Source: an uncultured Eubacteriales bacterium (lineage in GTDB: Bacteria; Bacillota; Clostridia; Lachnospirales; Anaerotignaceae). Taken from it: DNA of 12,939 bases. Positions 6,451 through 12,939 of the stretch are shown here, piece by piece; the stretch's first letter is position 1; every line of letters starts with the position of its first letter. Position numbers and translations under genes: made by a program. The stretch spans positions 1 through 12,939 of the forward strand of contig URCD01000068.1 of assembly GCA_900546215.1 (NCBI GenBank), given 5' to 3'. The notes beneath the pieces are model-generated. The model saw only the letters and a program-made list of their open reading frames with translations, did no database searches and had not been told where the DNA came from.

Positions 6451-7327
6451 ATTCACCAAAAACCTGCTGTCTTAATGCCTTTCCCGTAGGGGTTGCCGCA
6501 AGTCCTCCGTCACCGGTTTCCTTAAGTGCAACCGACATGCTGTCCCCGACCTTCTTCATTGCCCAGATTACCTCATCAGCCGGAATTGCGCTGGTTATTC
6601 CTGCCAGAGCAAGCTCCGCCGCAGTAAAAGCATTTGCCGTTCCCATAGCGTTTCGTTTAATACATGGTATTTCAACAAGACCTGCTACAGGGTCACATAC
6701 AAGTCCTAAAATATTTTTTAAAGCTATGGCACAGGCGTCTGCTACCATCTGAGGTGTGCCTCCGCACATTTCAACCAAAGCTCCCGCCGCCATCGCGCTG
6801 GCGGAACCGCACTCTGCCTGACATCCTCCCTCTGCTCCAGCTATACTGGCCTTATGCGCAATTACAAGACCTATACCCGAAGCTGCGAATAGTCCCATTA
6901 CCACGTCCCTGACAGGAATTTTCTTCTCGTTCATAACACTTACCACAACGGCAGGAATAATACCGCAGGAGCCAGCCGTAGGAGCGGCAACAATCTTGCC
7001 CATACATGCGTTAGTCTCCGAAACGGCCAGGGCCATAGACATTGCTGTCCCAAAAAGATGTCCGCAGATGTTTTTCCCTTCATCAACCTGCTTTTTCATC
7101 TTCCATGCGCTCCCGCCTGTAAGGCCGCTGACGGAGCGTGTGTCCTCCTCAAGCCCGTCGTCTATGGATGTCTGCATTATTCTGAAGGACTTGTACATCT
7201 TTTTATATAAAGCTTCTTTGGTTGTTTCGCAAGCTTCGGCCTGTTCCTCAATAACAATATCGGAAATCTTTACTCCCCTTTTTTCCGCCTCAGCCACAAG
7301 TTCGCTTATGGAATCGTATTTAAGCAT
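6449..7327 (-). CDS. sdaAA: L-serine dehydratase, iron-sulfur dependent, alpha subunit
   Basis: With SdaAB this subunit converts L-serine to pyruvate and ammonia in the cytoplasm, using an oxygen-sensitive [4Fe-4S] cluster in place of pyridoxal phosphate. The 292-residue length is standard. Signature stretches are A-P-T-A-G-S-C-G-I-I-P (115-125), G-A-E-G-G-C-Q-A-E-C-G-S-A (164-176) and C-D-P-V-A-G-L-V-E-I-P-C-I-K-R-N (211-225). C169, C211 and C222 have the same spacing (42 and 11) as the three cluster cysteines I recall from the structurally known type 2 enzyme, so they are the likely iron ligands. AGGAGG lies 7 bases before ATG 7327, and only 12 bases separate it from the beta gene upstream, so both come from one message. 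Confidence 0.97.
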   Translation of the reverse strand: MLKYDSISELVAEAEKRGVKISDIVIEEQAEACETTKEALYKKMYKSFRIMQTSIDDGLEEDTRSVSGLTGGSAWKMKKQVDEGKNICGHLFGTAMSMALAVSETNACMGKIVAAPTAGSCGIIPAVVVSVMNEKKIPVRDVVMGLFAASGIGLVIAHKASIAGAEGGCQAECGSASAMAAGALVEMCGGTPQMVADACAIALKNILGLVCDPVAGLVEIPCIKRNAMGTANAFTAAELALAGITSAIPADEVIWAMKKVGDSMSVALKETGDGGLAATPTGKALRQQVFGE

Positions 7328-7339
7328 ATGATATCCTCC

Positions 7340-7999
7340 TTATATGGCCTTAAGCAACGTTGAATCAATTACATTCTCCATTGCCTTTATTTCTTCGTTC
7401 ACAGATTCTGAAACGTCAGAATCCAGTTCTATAATCATAACTCCCTTTCCGCCCTTAGGGTTCCTTCTTAAATCAAAGCGTCCGATATTTATCCCATATC
7501 TAGCCAATACGCTTGTAACATCAGAAATCATACCGGGTACATTTCTGTGGAGTACAATAAGAGTAGTAAACTTTCCGGTTATCTCAACAGGAGTACCGTT
7601 GATTTTTGTAATTACTATATTTCCGCCGCCGACGGAGGCGCCCTGTACCTCAACCTTATTTCCTGCCTCGCTTACCAGCACTACATAAGCAGTATTGGGA
7701 TGTGAGTTTTCTATTTCACAGGTATGAAATGTAAAATCTAAGCCTCTGAACTCAGCAGTCTCAAAGCTGAATTTAATTCCCGGGTCATCAGTATCCATGC
7801 CCAAAATACCAGCAATTATTGCTTTATCAGTTCCATGCCCCTTATATGTCTTGGCAAAGGAACCGCTGAAATATATATCCGCCTTAACCGGCTTGGCGCC
7901 CAGAATATTTAACGCGTATCTTCCTATCCTCGCCGCTCCGGCTGTATGGGAGCTTGAAGGTCCTATCATTACGGGGCCTATTATATCAAAAACGTCCAT
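7340..7999 (-). CDS. sdaAB: L-serine dehydratase, iron-sulfur dependent, beta subunit
   Basis: This is the partner of SdaAA in the two-subunit (type 1) serine dehydratase. The 219 residues contain G-P-S-S-S-H-T-A-G-A-A-R-I-G at 13-26, the conserved serine-dehydratase beta signature, and an ACT domain from about 146 to the end (T-L-I-V-L-H-R-N-V-P-G-M, then G-I-N-I-G-R-F-D). ACT domains usually bind amino acids and may serve as a serine sensor here. ATG 7999 has GGAGG 7 bases upstream and a good promoter, making it the first gene of the sdaAB-sdaAA operon. The opposite-strand neighbour at 8150 diverges from it. Confidence 0.97.
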   Translation of the reverse strand: MDVFDIIGPVMIGPSSSHTAGAARIGRYALNILGAKPVKADIYFSGSFAKTYKGHGTDKAIIAGILGMDTDDPGIKFSFETAEFRGLDFTFHTCEIENSHPNTAYVVLVSEAGNKVEVQGASVGGGNIVITKINGTPVEITGKFTTLIVLHRNVPGMISDVTSVLARYGINIGRFDLRRNPKGGKGVMIIELDSDVSESVNEEIKAMENVIDSTLLKAI

Positions 8000-8037
8000 T
8001 GTCTTCCCTCCCTAAAATTTATTACAGTCCTGTTATT

Positions 8038-8066
8038 ATTATAATATTTTATCGTCAATAGTTCAA
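8038..8066 (-). promoter_or_regulatory. sigma-A-type promoter of sdaAB-sdaAA
   Basis: On the minus strand TTGAAC (8066-8061) and a perfect TATAAT (8043-8038) are exactly 17 bases apart. The sdaAB ATG lies 38 bases downstream of the -10 hexamer. No operator-like repeat was seen around it. Confidence 0.72.
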
Positions 8067-8083
8067 CAAATATAGTTTTTATA

Positions 8084-8112
8084 TGGATAAAAAGATTTAG
8101 AAATGTTATAAT
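8084..8112 (+). promoter_or_regulatory. sigma-A-type promoter of the His-tail protein-CNNM/CorC pair
   Basis: TGGATA (8084-8089, 4 of 6) and a perfect TATAAT (8107-8112) have a 17-base spacer. The start codon at 8150 lies 37 bases downstream of the -10 hexamer. Confidence 0.6.
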
Positions 8113-8135
8113 TACTTTCTATCAAAGGAAATTTA

Positions 8136-8152
8136 AGGAGGAAAATGATTTG
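8136..8152 (+). promoter_or_regulatory. ribosome binding site selecting a TTG start
   Basis: AGGAGG at 8136-8141 is followed 8 bases later by TTG at 8150, which opens the long reading frame. An ATG at 8145 lies only 3 bases from the ribosome site, is out of frame, and stops after 7 codons. The TTG is therefore the functional start, probably with reduced initiation. Confidence 0.7.
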
Positions 8153-9691
8153 GTATCACCTGAAATAGAAAAAAAACTCAGCGGTTTATCCGCGGACTAT
8201 ATATATAACGAAGGCCTTGGGAATTTAATTCTGCTTGCAATATCTGTTGTAGACAGAAAAACCGGCGGCTCTGCTGCAGTTCCGTTTGATATTCCCGAAT
8301 GCCTTACAGATATAAGAAACAGAGCAGACAGCTATATAACAAGGCTTGAGGATATTTTGAATGACGGGGAAGGACGCTTTGAAGCCCTGGACGATGTGAT
8401 GGGTATGAAGCAGGAAATAGTTGCGCTTTACAAAGGCATTTACGACTATTATTCCGAGTGGAATACACTTGCCCTTGCGATTAACGATGAAACGGCTGTG
8501 CGAAAATACAAGGAGGAGCACCTTGCTCATAAAAAAGTGGAATTCGACATGTATTATACGGATTGTATAAATTTTCTGACTTCTTCCGAAAATATATCAG
8601 AGCTGAGAAAATATACGGCACAGCTTTTGAAATGTATGCCAATGAGAATGGCCCGAGCCAGATTTTTCGACATTGTCCTGCGCTCACTGAGAGCCGCCTT
8701 TGACGGAGAAAGCGAGGACTGTATTAATAAGTCGCTTGCTGCCTTTAAGCGCGGCTGCGCGCCGTCGCTTGAGAACGGATACGGAAAAATTTTCAGCGAA
8801 GTGGCTGAGTGGCTTGACTCAAAGCGTGAGCTGGTTCCCGCCCATCTTGACGATGAAGAGCTTGCCGCTGAGTATGACGACTTTAATCTCATGCTTGATA
8901 CGATACAAAATATCGAGGACTATTTTACAGAAATATATGATGATTTGAATTCTCTTATAATAGTTCTTTATCTAAGCTTTACATTTGACGAGCTTACGGA
9001 GGGAGCTGTGGCTTATGCCGACCTTTTCCGCGCTGTAGTTGATATAATGACTGGCGAAACCCCTGCAGATGAAGCGGAAACCCTTTTGGATACTTTAAAG
9101 GAACAGCTTGAAGAGGTATTTGAGCCTATTATTGACAAAATAAATGATATAAATGACAGGGAAATTCAGCTTATAGATAAAATAGGCACAATGTCGTCGC
9201 TTACGGACGAAACTCAAAAAAGCATATCAGCCGAGGGATTTATAAGAGGAATTTATTACAGCAATATAAATGACGAAATTTTTGACTTTGACATAGATGA
9301 AAAATCCCCTACGGCTACAAAGGAATTTTCCGAAAAAGCGTTTGGAGATTTTATTAATTATATGCAGGACTATTACAAAACGCTGCCTTCACATGTACGT
9401 AAATCCAATATGCTCATGCTTTTAGGCTCTGTTCCTGTATCTATGGATATACCGGATACAATGGATTATATAAAATCTTCCGTCGATAATTGTATTGACG
9501 TGGAGCAGAAACTGCTTATAATAGATAAATCGGGTATGGTATTTACATCAAACGGCTTCAGCTATGCCCAGGAAGATGATAATGACGAGCACGACCACCA
9601 TGACTGTGATTGTCATGACCATCATCATCATGACCATGACTGCGGCTGCAATCACGACCACGGCGGACATGACCATAATCACAGCCACTGA
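8150..9691 (+). CDS. uncharacterised acidic protein with His/Asp/Cys-rich metal-binding tail
   Basis: I do not recognise a family for this 513-residue protein. It has no signal peptide or clear membrane helix, so it is probably cytoplasmic. Residues 1-470 are acidic and look mainly helical, with many D/E-rich segments such as those near 230-270 and 320-350. The last 38 residues (476-513) contain 15 His, 4 Cys (one C-D-C and one C-G-C) and 11 Asp. That composition is typical of nickel, zinc or cobalt storage or chaperone tails. The main body shows no P-loop or other enzyme motif I can name. It begins with TTG behind a strong AGGAGG. A CNNM/CorC-type membrane protein follows after 29 bases on the same strand, so a shared divalent-metal role is a reasonable inference. 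Confidence 0.85.
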   Translation: MVSPEIEKKLSGLSADYIYNEGLGNLILLAISVVDRKTGGSAAVPFDIPECLTDIRNRADSYITRLEDILNDGEGRFEALDDVMGMKQEIVALYKGIYDYYSEWNTLALAINDETAVRKYKEEHLAHKKVEFDMYYTDCINFLTSSENISELRKYTAQLLKCMPMRMARARFFDIVLRSLRAAFDGESEDCINKSLAAFKRGCAPSLENGYGKIFSEVAEWLDSKRELVPAHLDDEELAAEYDDFNLMLDTIQNIEDYFTEIYDDLNSLIIVLYLSFTFDELTEGAVAYADLFRAVVDIMTGETPADEAETLLDTLKEQLEEVFEPIIDKINDINDREIQLIDKIGTMSSLTDETQKSISAEGFIRGIYYSNINDEIFDFDIDEKSPTATKEFSEKAFGDFINYMQDYYKTLPSHVRKSNMLMLLGSVPVSMDIPDTMDYIKSSVDNCIDVEQKLLIIDKSGMVFTSNGFSYAQEDDNDEHDHHDCDCHDHHHHDHDCGCNHDHGGHDHNHSH

Positions 9692-9720
9692 TGTACAGAA
9701 AGGAATTTAACTGAAGAGAA

Positions 9721-10965
9721 ATGACATATCTTTTAATAGCAATAGTAATATGCATACTGTTATCCGGATATTTTTCGGCAACGGAAACAGCTTTTTCGAC
9801 CTACAATAAAATTAAAATGAAAAATGACGCAAACGCCGGAAACTCCAAAGCGAAGCTTGTTCTTGAGCTGTCTGAAGACTATGACAGGCTTCTTTCAACG
9901 ATACTGATAGGAAATAATGTGGTTAATATTGCGTCTGCTACATTAGCTACTCTGTTTTTTACAGAAATTTACGGAGGAGCCGCCGGTCCCACTGTCTCCA
10001 CGGTAGTTATGACCGTTATTGTTCTTATTTTCGGTGAAGTATCTCCGAAAAGCATCGCCAAGGATATGCCTGAAAGCTTTGCTAAGGCCTCCGCTCCTTT
10101 TTTAAAGGTTATATACGTTATTTTAAAGCCGTTTAATTATTTATTTACCCTTTGGAAGAAGCTTTTAAGCAGGCTGATCAAAATAAAAAATTCCGAAGGA
10201 ATAACGGAAGAAGAAATACTTACCATAGTTGAGGAAGCTACTCAGGAGGGCACTCTTAATGAGCATGAAAGCGACCTCATAAGGAATGCAATTGAATTTG
10301 ACGATTTGGAAGTAAGCGAAATCTGCACTCCAAGAACCAGAATAATAGCCGTGAAGGATAACTCTCCAATTGATGAAGTAACGGAAGTGTTCAACGAATA
10401 CGGCTATTCAAGGCTTCCCGTATATAAAAAGAGTATTGACAATATTCTTGGCTTCATAAATCAAAAGGATTACTACCGTTATGTAGTTGAGGGCGGCAAA
10501 AATATGTCGGATATAATATCCCCTATTCCGCTAGTTCCGCCAACGACAAATATATCAAAGCTTATGAGAAGCATGCAGCAGAAGCATTCTCAAATAGCGC
10601 TTGTGGTTGATGAGTACGGCGGAACCTTTGGTATAATAACTCTTGAGGACATTCTTGAGGAGCTGGTCGGAGAAATATGGGACGAGCATGACAATGAGAT
10701 ACCGGAAATAATCCGCAACAGTGAAAGCGAGTATACAGTACTTGGCACGGCTAATCTTAACGATGTATTTGAATTTTTTGAAAAGGAATGCGACTCCGAT
10801 TTCGTATCGCTCAACGGCTGGTTATCAGACCAGCTTGAAAGGATACCCTGCGTTAACGATTCGGTTATATATGAAAATCTAATATTTACTGTTACAAAGG
10901 CTAATTCCAGAAGGGCCATAGAGGTAAAAATACAAAAAATAAGTGATGAACAAGGTCAGAATTAA
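9721..10965 (+). CDS. CNNM/CorC (HlyC/CorC) family membrane protein with CBS pair
   Basis: This 414-residue protein has the full domain order of the family often annotated as hemolysin C or magnesium/cobalt efflux. An N-terminal CNNM membrane domain covers about 1-150, with helix 1 at 3-20 followed by F-S-A-T-E-T-A-F-S, and the conserved G-N-N-V-V-N and F-G-E-V-S-P-K-S. A CBS pair lies at roughly 195-320, opening with the typical C-T-P-R-T-R and including V-V-D-E-Y-G-G-T-F-G-I-I-T-L-E-D. A C-terminal CorC transporter-associated domain runs to about 405. CBS pairs in this family bind Mg-ATP and regulate Mg or Na/Mg exchange. ATG 9721 is the first start after an in-frame TGA at 9712, but only a weak GAAGAG precedes it, so it probably depends on translation of the upstream His-tail gene. 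The metal specificity cannot be told. Confidence 0.94.
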   Translation: MTYLLIAIVICILLSGYFSATETAFSTYNKIKMKNDANAGNSKAKLVLELSEDYDRLLSTILIGNNVVNIASATLATLFFTEIYGGAAGPTVSTVVMTVIVLIFGEVSPKSIAKDMPESFAKASAPFLKVIYVILKPFNYLFTLWKKLLSRLIKIKNSEGITEEEILTIVEEATQEGTLNEHESDLIRNAIEFDDLEVSEICTPRTRIIAVKDNSPIDEVTEVFNEYGYSRLPVYKKSIDNILGFINQKDYYRYVVEGGKNMSDIISPIPLVPPTTNISKLMRSMQQKHSQIALVVDEYGGTFGIITLEDILEELVGEIWDEHDNEIPEIIRNSESEYTVLGTANLNDVFEFFEKECDSDFVSLNGWLSDQLERIPCVNDSVIYENLIFTVTKANSRRAIEVKIQKISDEQGQN

Positions 10966-10989
10966 GGGCTTCAATAGAAGCCCTTTTTT
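10964..10989 (+). terminator. intrinsic terminator overlapping the CorC-type stop codon
   Basis: AAGGGCTTC pairs perfectly with GAAGCCCTT (9 bp, 4-base loop), and T's run to 10989. The first two stem bases are the last two of the TAA stop codon, so translation ends at the edge of the hairpin. Confidence 0.9.
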
Positions 10990-11015
10990 ATTTGCTGAAA
11001 TATTTTCTATGTCTA

Positions 11016-11044
11016 TTTATAAACCATTACTTTTTTGGTATAAT
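11016..11044 (+). promoter_or_regulatory. sigma-A-type promoter of the small lipoprotein gene
   Basis: TTTATA (11016-11021) and a perfect TATAAT (11039-11044) have a 17-base spacer. They lie just after the preceding terminator and 40 bases before ATG 11085, supporting that start over upstream in-frame ATGs. Confidence 0.65.
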
Positions 11045-11084
11045 TTATTCAGCAAACAGAATTATATTTATGGGAGGAAAACAA

Positions 11085-11441
11085 ATGAGAAAAAAATTCA
11101 TAGCGGCGCTTTCAGCAGCGGCAATACTGGCTGTCAGTGGATGCAGCAGTTCTACCAAAGTAACATTGGGGCCGGTCGGAGGAAACCAAGTATCCGAGAT
11201 TGAGAGGTACAATGCTTATATTGATGCAAATAATGTTATAATTAATGAGCTTGACGACGCAATATACAGTTATTTCAGCTATGTTGAATATCAGGAGGAG
11301 TTTAAAGCTCTGGACCCTGATTACTGGTGTCTGCCGGTCAGTGATTACAGCCTGCAAATAATGCTCATGTGTGGTAAAGTAGCAAATAACAATTTTGATG
11401 GTCAGTTTCATTATTCTGTTCAAAAAAAGTGCAGGCATTAG
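11085..11441 (+). CDS. short lipoprotein, probably truncated
   Basis: The product is 118 residues. A lipoprotein signal peptide is clear: M-R-K-K, a hydrophobic stretch, then L-A-V-S-G-C at residues 15-20, with lipidation expected at C20. The mature part begins with a Ser/Gly-rich linker, then Y-N-A-Y-I-D-A-N-N-V-I-I-N-E-L-D-D-A-I-Y-S, which recalls the start of DUF3829-like lipoproteins (tentative). Those are usually much longer, about 300 residues. This frame instead runs out in K-K-C-R-H, whose codons already belong to the terminator stem, so most of an ancestral gene may be missing. GGGAGG lies 7 bases before the ATG, and a promoter precedes it, so the remnant is probably still expressed. 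In-frame ATGs upstream at 10992 lie before the promoter and are not used. Confidence 0.7.
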   Translation: MRKKFIAALSAAAILAVSGCSSSTKVTLGPVGGNQVSEIERYNAYIDANNVIINELDDAIYSYFSYVEYQEEFKALDPDYWCLPVSDYSLQIMLMCGKVANNNFDGQFHYSVQKKCRH

Positions 11442-11465
11442 TCTATAATGCCTGCACTCATTTTA
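11422..11465. terminator. bidirectional terminator between convergent genes
   Basis: A 13-bp perfect stem (AGTGCAGGCATTA at 11428-11440 with its complement at 11446-11458) encloses a 5-base loop. Read on the minus strand a run of seven T follows, giving strong termination for the secreted-protein pair. On the plus strand the tail is the weaker CATTTTATT. The lipoprotein stop codon at 11439-11441 lies within it. Confidence 0.88.
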
Positions 11466-11864
11466 TTACCTATGAAACAATATTTGTATTGGGGCTAATA
11501 AATAGTGATATAGTGACGAAATATTCCAATTACAAAAGAAAAACACTAATATTATTGGATATATACCTACAATGATTTCACTAAGCCGCTTCAGAGAAAA
11601 GCACTTTTTTTGACAAATATGATAGCAAGATTTTGTAAATTCTATAAACGACAATATCACACAAATATCATTTATTAGTAATATTATTGCGAATATTACA
11701 TCCATTATAGAAAATTTACCATTTGCATCTTGAAAATAGTTTCCTGGTGCATATATTGCAAAAAAAGTCAAAAACAAAAAAATGGCAATAAATGAAATCA
11801 AGGTAAATATGTACACCCAATTACGGTAGGTGATTTTTTGAGTAATTGCATGATATTTGCGCAT
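11466..11864 (-). CDS. small three-helix membrane protein, possible immunity protein
   Basis: This 132-residue protein matches no family I recognise. Three strongly hydrophobic stretches are visible, at about 17-38, 52-75 and 97-112, so it should sit in the cytoplasmic membrane with short loops. The N-terminus is basic (M-R-K-Y-H). Its ATG comes one base after the stop codon of the secreted-protein gene, and no proper ribosome site is seen (only GGGG 15 bases upstream). Translation probably depends on ribosomes finishing that gene. The tight coupling of a secreted protein with a small membrane protein resembles toxin-immunity pairs, but nothing in the sequence proves it. A processing or export helper is another possibility. 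Codon use is A+T-rich, like its partner and unlike the left part of the window. Confidence 0.7.
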   Translation of the reverse strand: MRKYHAITQKITYRNWVYIFTLISFIAIFLFLTFFAIYAPGNYFQDANGKFSIMDVIFAIILLINDICVILSFIEFTKSCYHICQKKCFSLKRLSEIIVGIYPIILVFFFCNWNISSLYHYLLAPIQILFHR

Positions 11865-11865
11865 C

Positions 11866-12690
11866 TTATTTGATTACCCCATTTTGAACAAGACCTTCAA
11901 TATGAATATCAAAATCATGTGTGCCTGCTAATCCTGCTACAATTCCGGGGATATCTTTCCATTTGTTAAAATCATAGACATCATCAATTGCGAAAGAAGC
12001 CGTTCCTTTAGAGGTTCTGCTTCTTGTCCATGTGAAGCCGTGAATAGCCCAATACAAGTCGCCATTATCAAAAGTGTAAGAACTGTCGCTGAGTGTTTCT
12101 GTTCCACTCTTGTTCGCAAAGGTTTTCATTTTATCCAAAAAAGGATCGGCAGATAATTCACTTCTTATATGTCCATACATTCCTTCTGTATTGCCAGTCA
12201 GGGACAAGGAAGCAGTTGCGGGATCTTCTGTTAAAGAATGATTGAATAAATCTAAAGCTAAGTCATATCCATTGGAACTAAAAAATGCTCTTACAGCTAC
12301 TACTACTGGATTTGCCCGTAATGTTGCCACATCGTCAGCAATTTGGGCTTCATTACCCGCATATTCTGGATATGCAGTTATAAACTGTGTTAAAAACTCC
12401 TCATTGCTAACTACATCAGAATTTTTGCTATATGGCATAGCTGCCAATTCATCATGACTGTTCAAAAAGCTACTTACATCTTTTTTGAGCGTAGGAGAAA
12501 TATTTGCCAATTTAGCATTGTACTCAGCCAAATCATGTTGTCTCATTCTTGCCCAATCTTCTTCGGTACGCAGAACAATCGTATTGTTATATTGTGTTGT
12601 CGTAGAACTTGCAAAAGCTGTCAATGACATTGTAAAAATTGCACATAATGCAATCATAATTGATATTGATTTTCTTACGAAGTATTTCAT
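11866..12690 (-). CDS. secreted protein with colicin-M-like D-D-x-Y-D-F-N motif (function unknown)
   Basis: The 274-residue product has a clear Sec signal peptide: K-Y-F-V-R-K, a hydrophobic core at about 8-24, and A-F-A before S28. The mature protein is about 247 residues without cysteine or a wall anchor, so it should be released. The N-terminal half is largely helical; the C-terminal 70 residues look beta-rich (Y-T-F-D-N-G-D-L-Y-W-A-I, then T-A-S-F-A-I). There, D236-D237-V-Y239-D240-F-N resembles the D-D-K-Y-D-F-N stretch of colicin M, the lipid II-cleaving bacteriocin. The His-Arg pair that follows it in colicin M reads D-I-P here, so an equivalent activity is doubtful. AAGGAG lies 7 bases before ATG 12690, and a good promoter is upstream. 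A small membrane protein follows directly, consistent with a toxin-immunity pair, but the function is not established. Confidence 0.75.
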   Translation of the reverse strand: MKYFVRKSISIMIALCAIFTMSLTAFASSTTTQYNNTIVLRTEEDWARMRQHDLAEYNAKLANISPTLKKDVSSFLNSHDELAAMPYSKNSDVVSNEEFLTQFITAYPEYAGNEAQIADDVATLRANPVVVAVRAFFSSNGYDLALDLFNHSLTEDPATASLSLTGNTEGMYGHIRSELSADPFLDKMKTFANKSGTETLSDSSYTFDNGDLYWAIHGFTWTRSRTSKGTASFAIDDVYDFNKWKDIPGIVAGLAGTHDFDIHIEGLVQNGVIK

Positions 12691-12939
12691 ATAAAAACTC
12701 CTTTCTATGATGTGAAGAAAACGAATTTATTTCATTTGTTATGATATACTTCTCAAAAGATAAATTAAAAAGCCATTGGACTCACCCTTTCACAAATATT
12801 TACTACAATTATACATCTTCCATTAAGCAAAATCAATATGTCTAAAAAAAATATATAAGAATCAAAATCATTTTTTGCAGTAAGTCCGAAAAAGATTTGC
12901 TGCTTTTTTTGCGCCCATTTTTGGCAAATTTCCAAAAGT
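12691..12939. other. intergenic leader region to the window edge
   Basis: This stretch holds the promoter of the secreted-protein gene at 12808-12836 and a leader of roughly 110 bases. The leader contains a possible three-codon reading frame (M-A-F) at 12776-12765 behind AAAGGGTG. Minus-strand frames entering from the right edge stay open, one ending at 12868 in F-R-T-Y-C-K-K, so the tail of another gene may start here; this cannot be decided. The sequence from about 12860 has several A/T runs and small inverted repeats but no convincing terminator. Confidence 0.4.
12808..12836 (-). promoter_or_regulatory. sigma-A-type promoter of the secreted-protein pair
   Basis: On the minus strand TTGATT (12836-12831) and a perfect TATAAT (12813-12808) are separated by exactly 17 bases. 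The ATG at 12690 is about 115 bases downstream, leaving an unusually long leader. Confidence 0.65.

Noticed and set aside
9587..9688. Short tandem repeat or CRISPR-like array
   Set aside because: The repeated GACCAT/GACCAC units are codons for alternating Asp and His within the protein tail, without spacers.
9558..9755. Minus-strand His-rich frame opposite the metal tail
   Set aside because: The GAC-CAT/CAC repeats read as His/Gly/Asp-like strings on both strands; the plus frame is the continuation of a 513-residue gene.
10992..11084. Longer start for the lipoprotein gene
   Set aside because: It would begin before the TATAAT at 11039 and bury the lipoprotein signal peptide; the GGGAGG lies before 11085.
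12765..12776. Three-codon leader frame (M-A-F) before the secreted-protein gene
   Set aside because: It has a ribosome-site-like AAAGGGTG, but such tiny frames arise often by chance and there is no attenuator hairpin nearby.
12860..12939. Terminator or end of another gene at the right edge
   Set aside because: Small inverted repeats and T-runs are present and minus frames are open to the edge, but no stem is strong enough and no family is recognisable in so short a piece.

Overview
The window looks like chromosomal DNA from a Gram-positive, endospore-forming-type anaerobe of the class Clostridia. The reasons are strong AGGAGG-type ribosome binding sites, vegetative sigma-A-like promoters with 17-bp spacers, scpA-scpB next to a dacB-like gene (an order known from Bacillus and Clostridia), a two-subunit iron-sulfur L-serine dehydratase, and modest G+C with many ATA/TAT codons. 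No genus can be named from the sequence alone, and no rRNA, tRNA, CRISPR array or insertion sequence was seen.

Layout. (1) 1-2701, minus strand: an operon read as M50/site-2-protease-like membrane protein, scpA, scpB, then a DacB-like D-Ala-D-Ala carboxypeptidase that runs off the left edge. ScpA and ScpB are the kleisin and winged-helix subunits of the SMC chromosome-condensation complex; the carboxypeptidase trims peptidoglycan. (2) 2846-4018, minus: a second, DacF-like carboxypeptidase with its own promoter and a strong terminator. (3) 4181-5987, plus: a lipid kinase of the YegS/DgkB family followed by a P1 (DmpA-like) peptidase, transcribed divergently from dacF; the two promoters may share -35 bases. 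(4) 6104-6412, plus: a small XRE-type regulator with a Fur-box-like palindrome upstream. (5) 6449-7999, minus: sdaAB-sdaAA, converting L-serine to pyruvate and ammonia. (6) 8150-10965, plus: an unrecognised 513-residue acidic protein with an extreme His/Asp/Cys tail, followed closely by a CNNM/CorC-type membrane protein; together they suggest metal handling. (7) 11085-11441, plus: a short lipoprotein that looks truncated and stops inside its terminator. (8) 11466-12690, minus: a more A+T-rich pair, a secreted 274-residue protein and a three-helix membrane protein, arranged like a secreted toxin with its immunity protein.

Regions 1-6 are mostly housekeeping; regions 7-8 look accessory. The points most worth a second look are the secreted protein with a colicin-M-like D-D-x-Y-D-F-N motif beside a small membrane protein, the metal-tail protein next to CNNM/CorC, the site-2-protease homologue whose HExxH motif reads HEFTR, and the lipid kinase missing the usual DGE segment.
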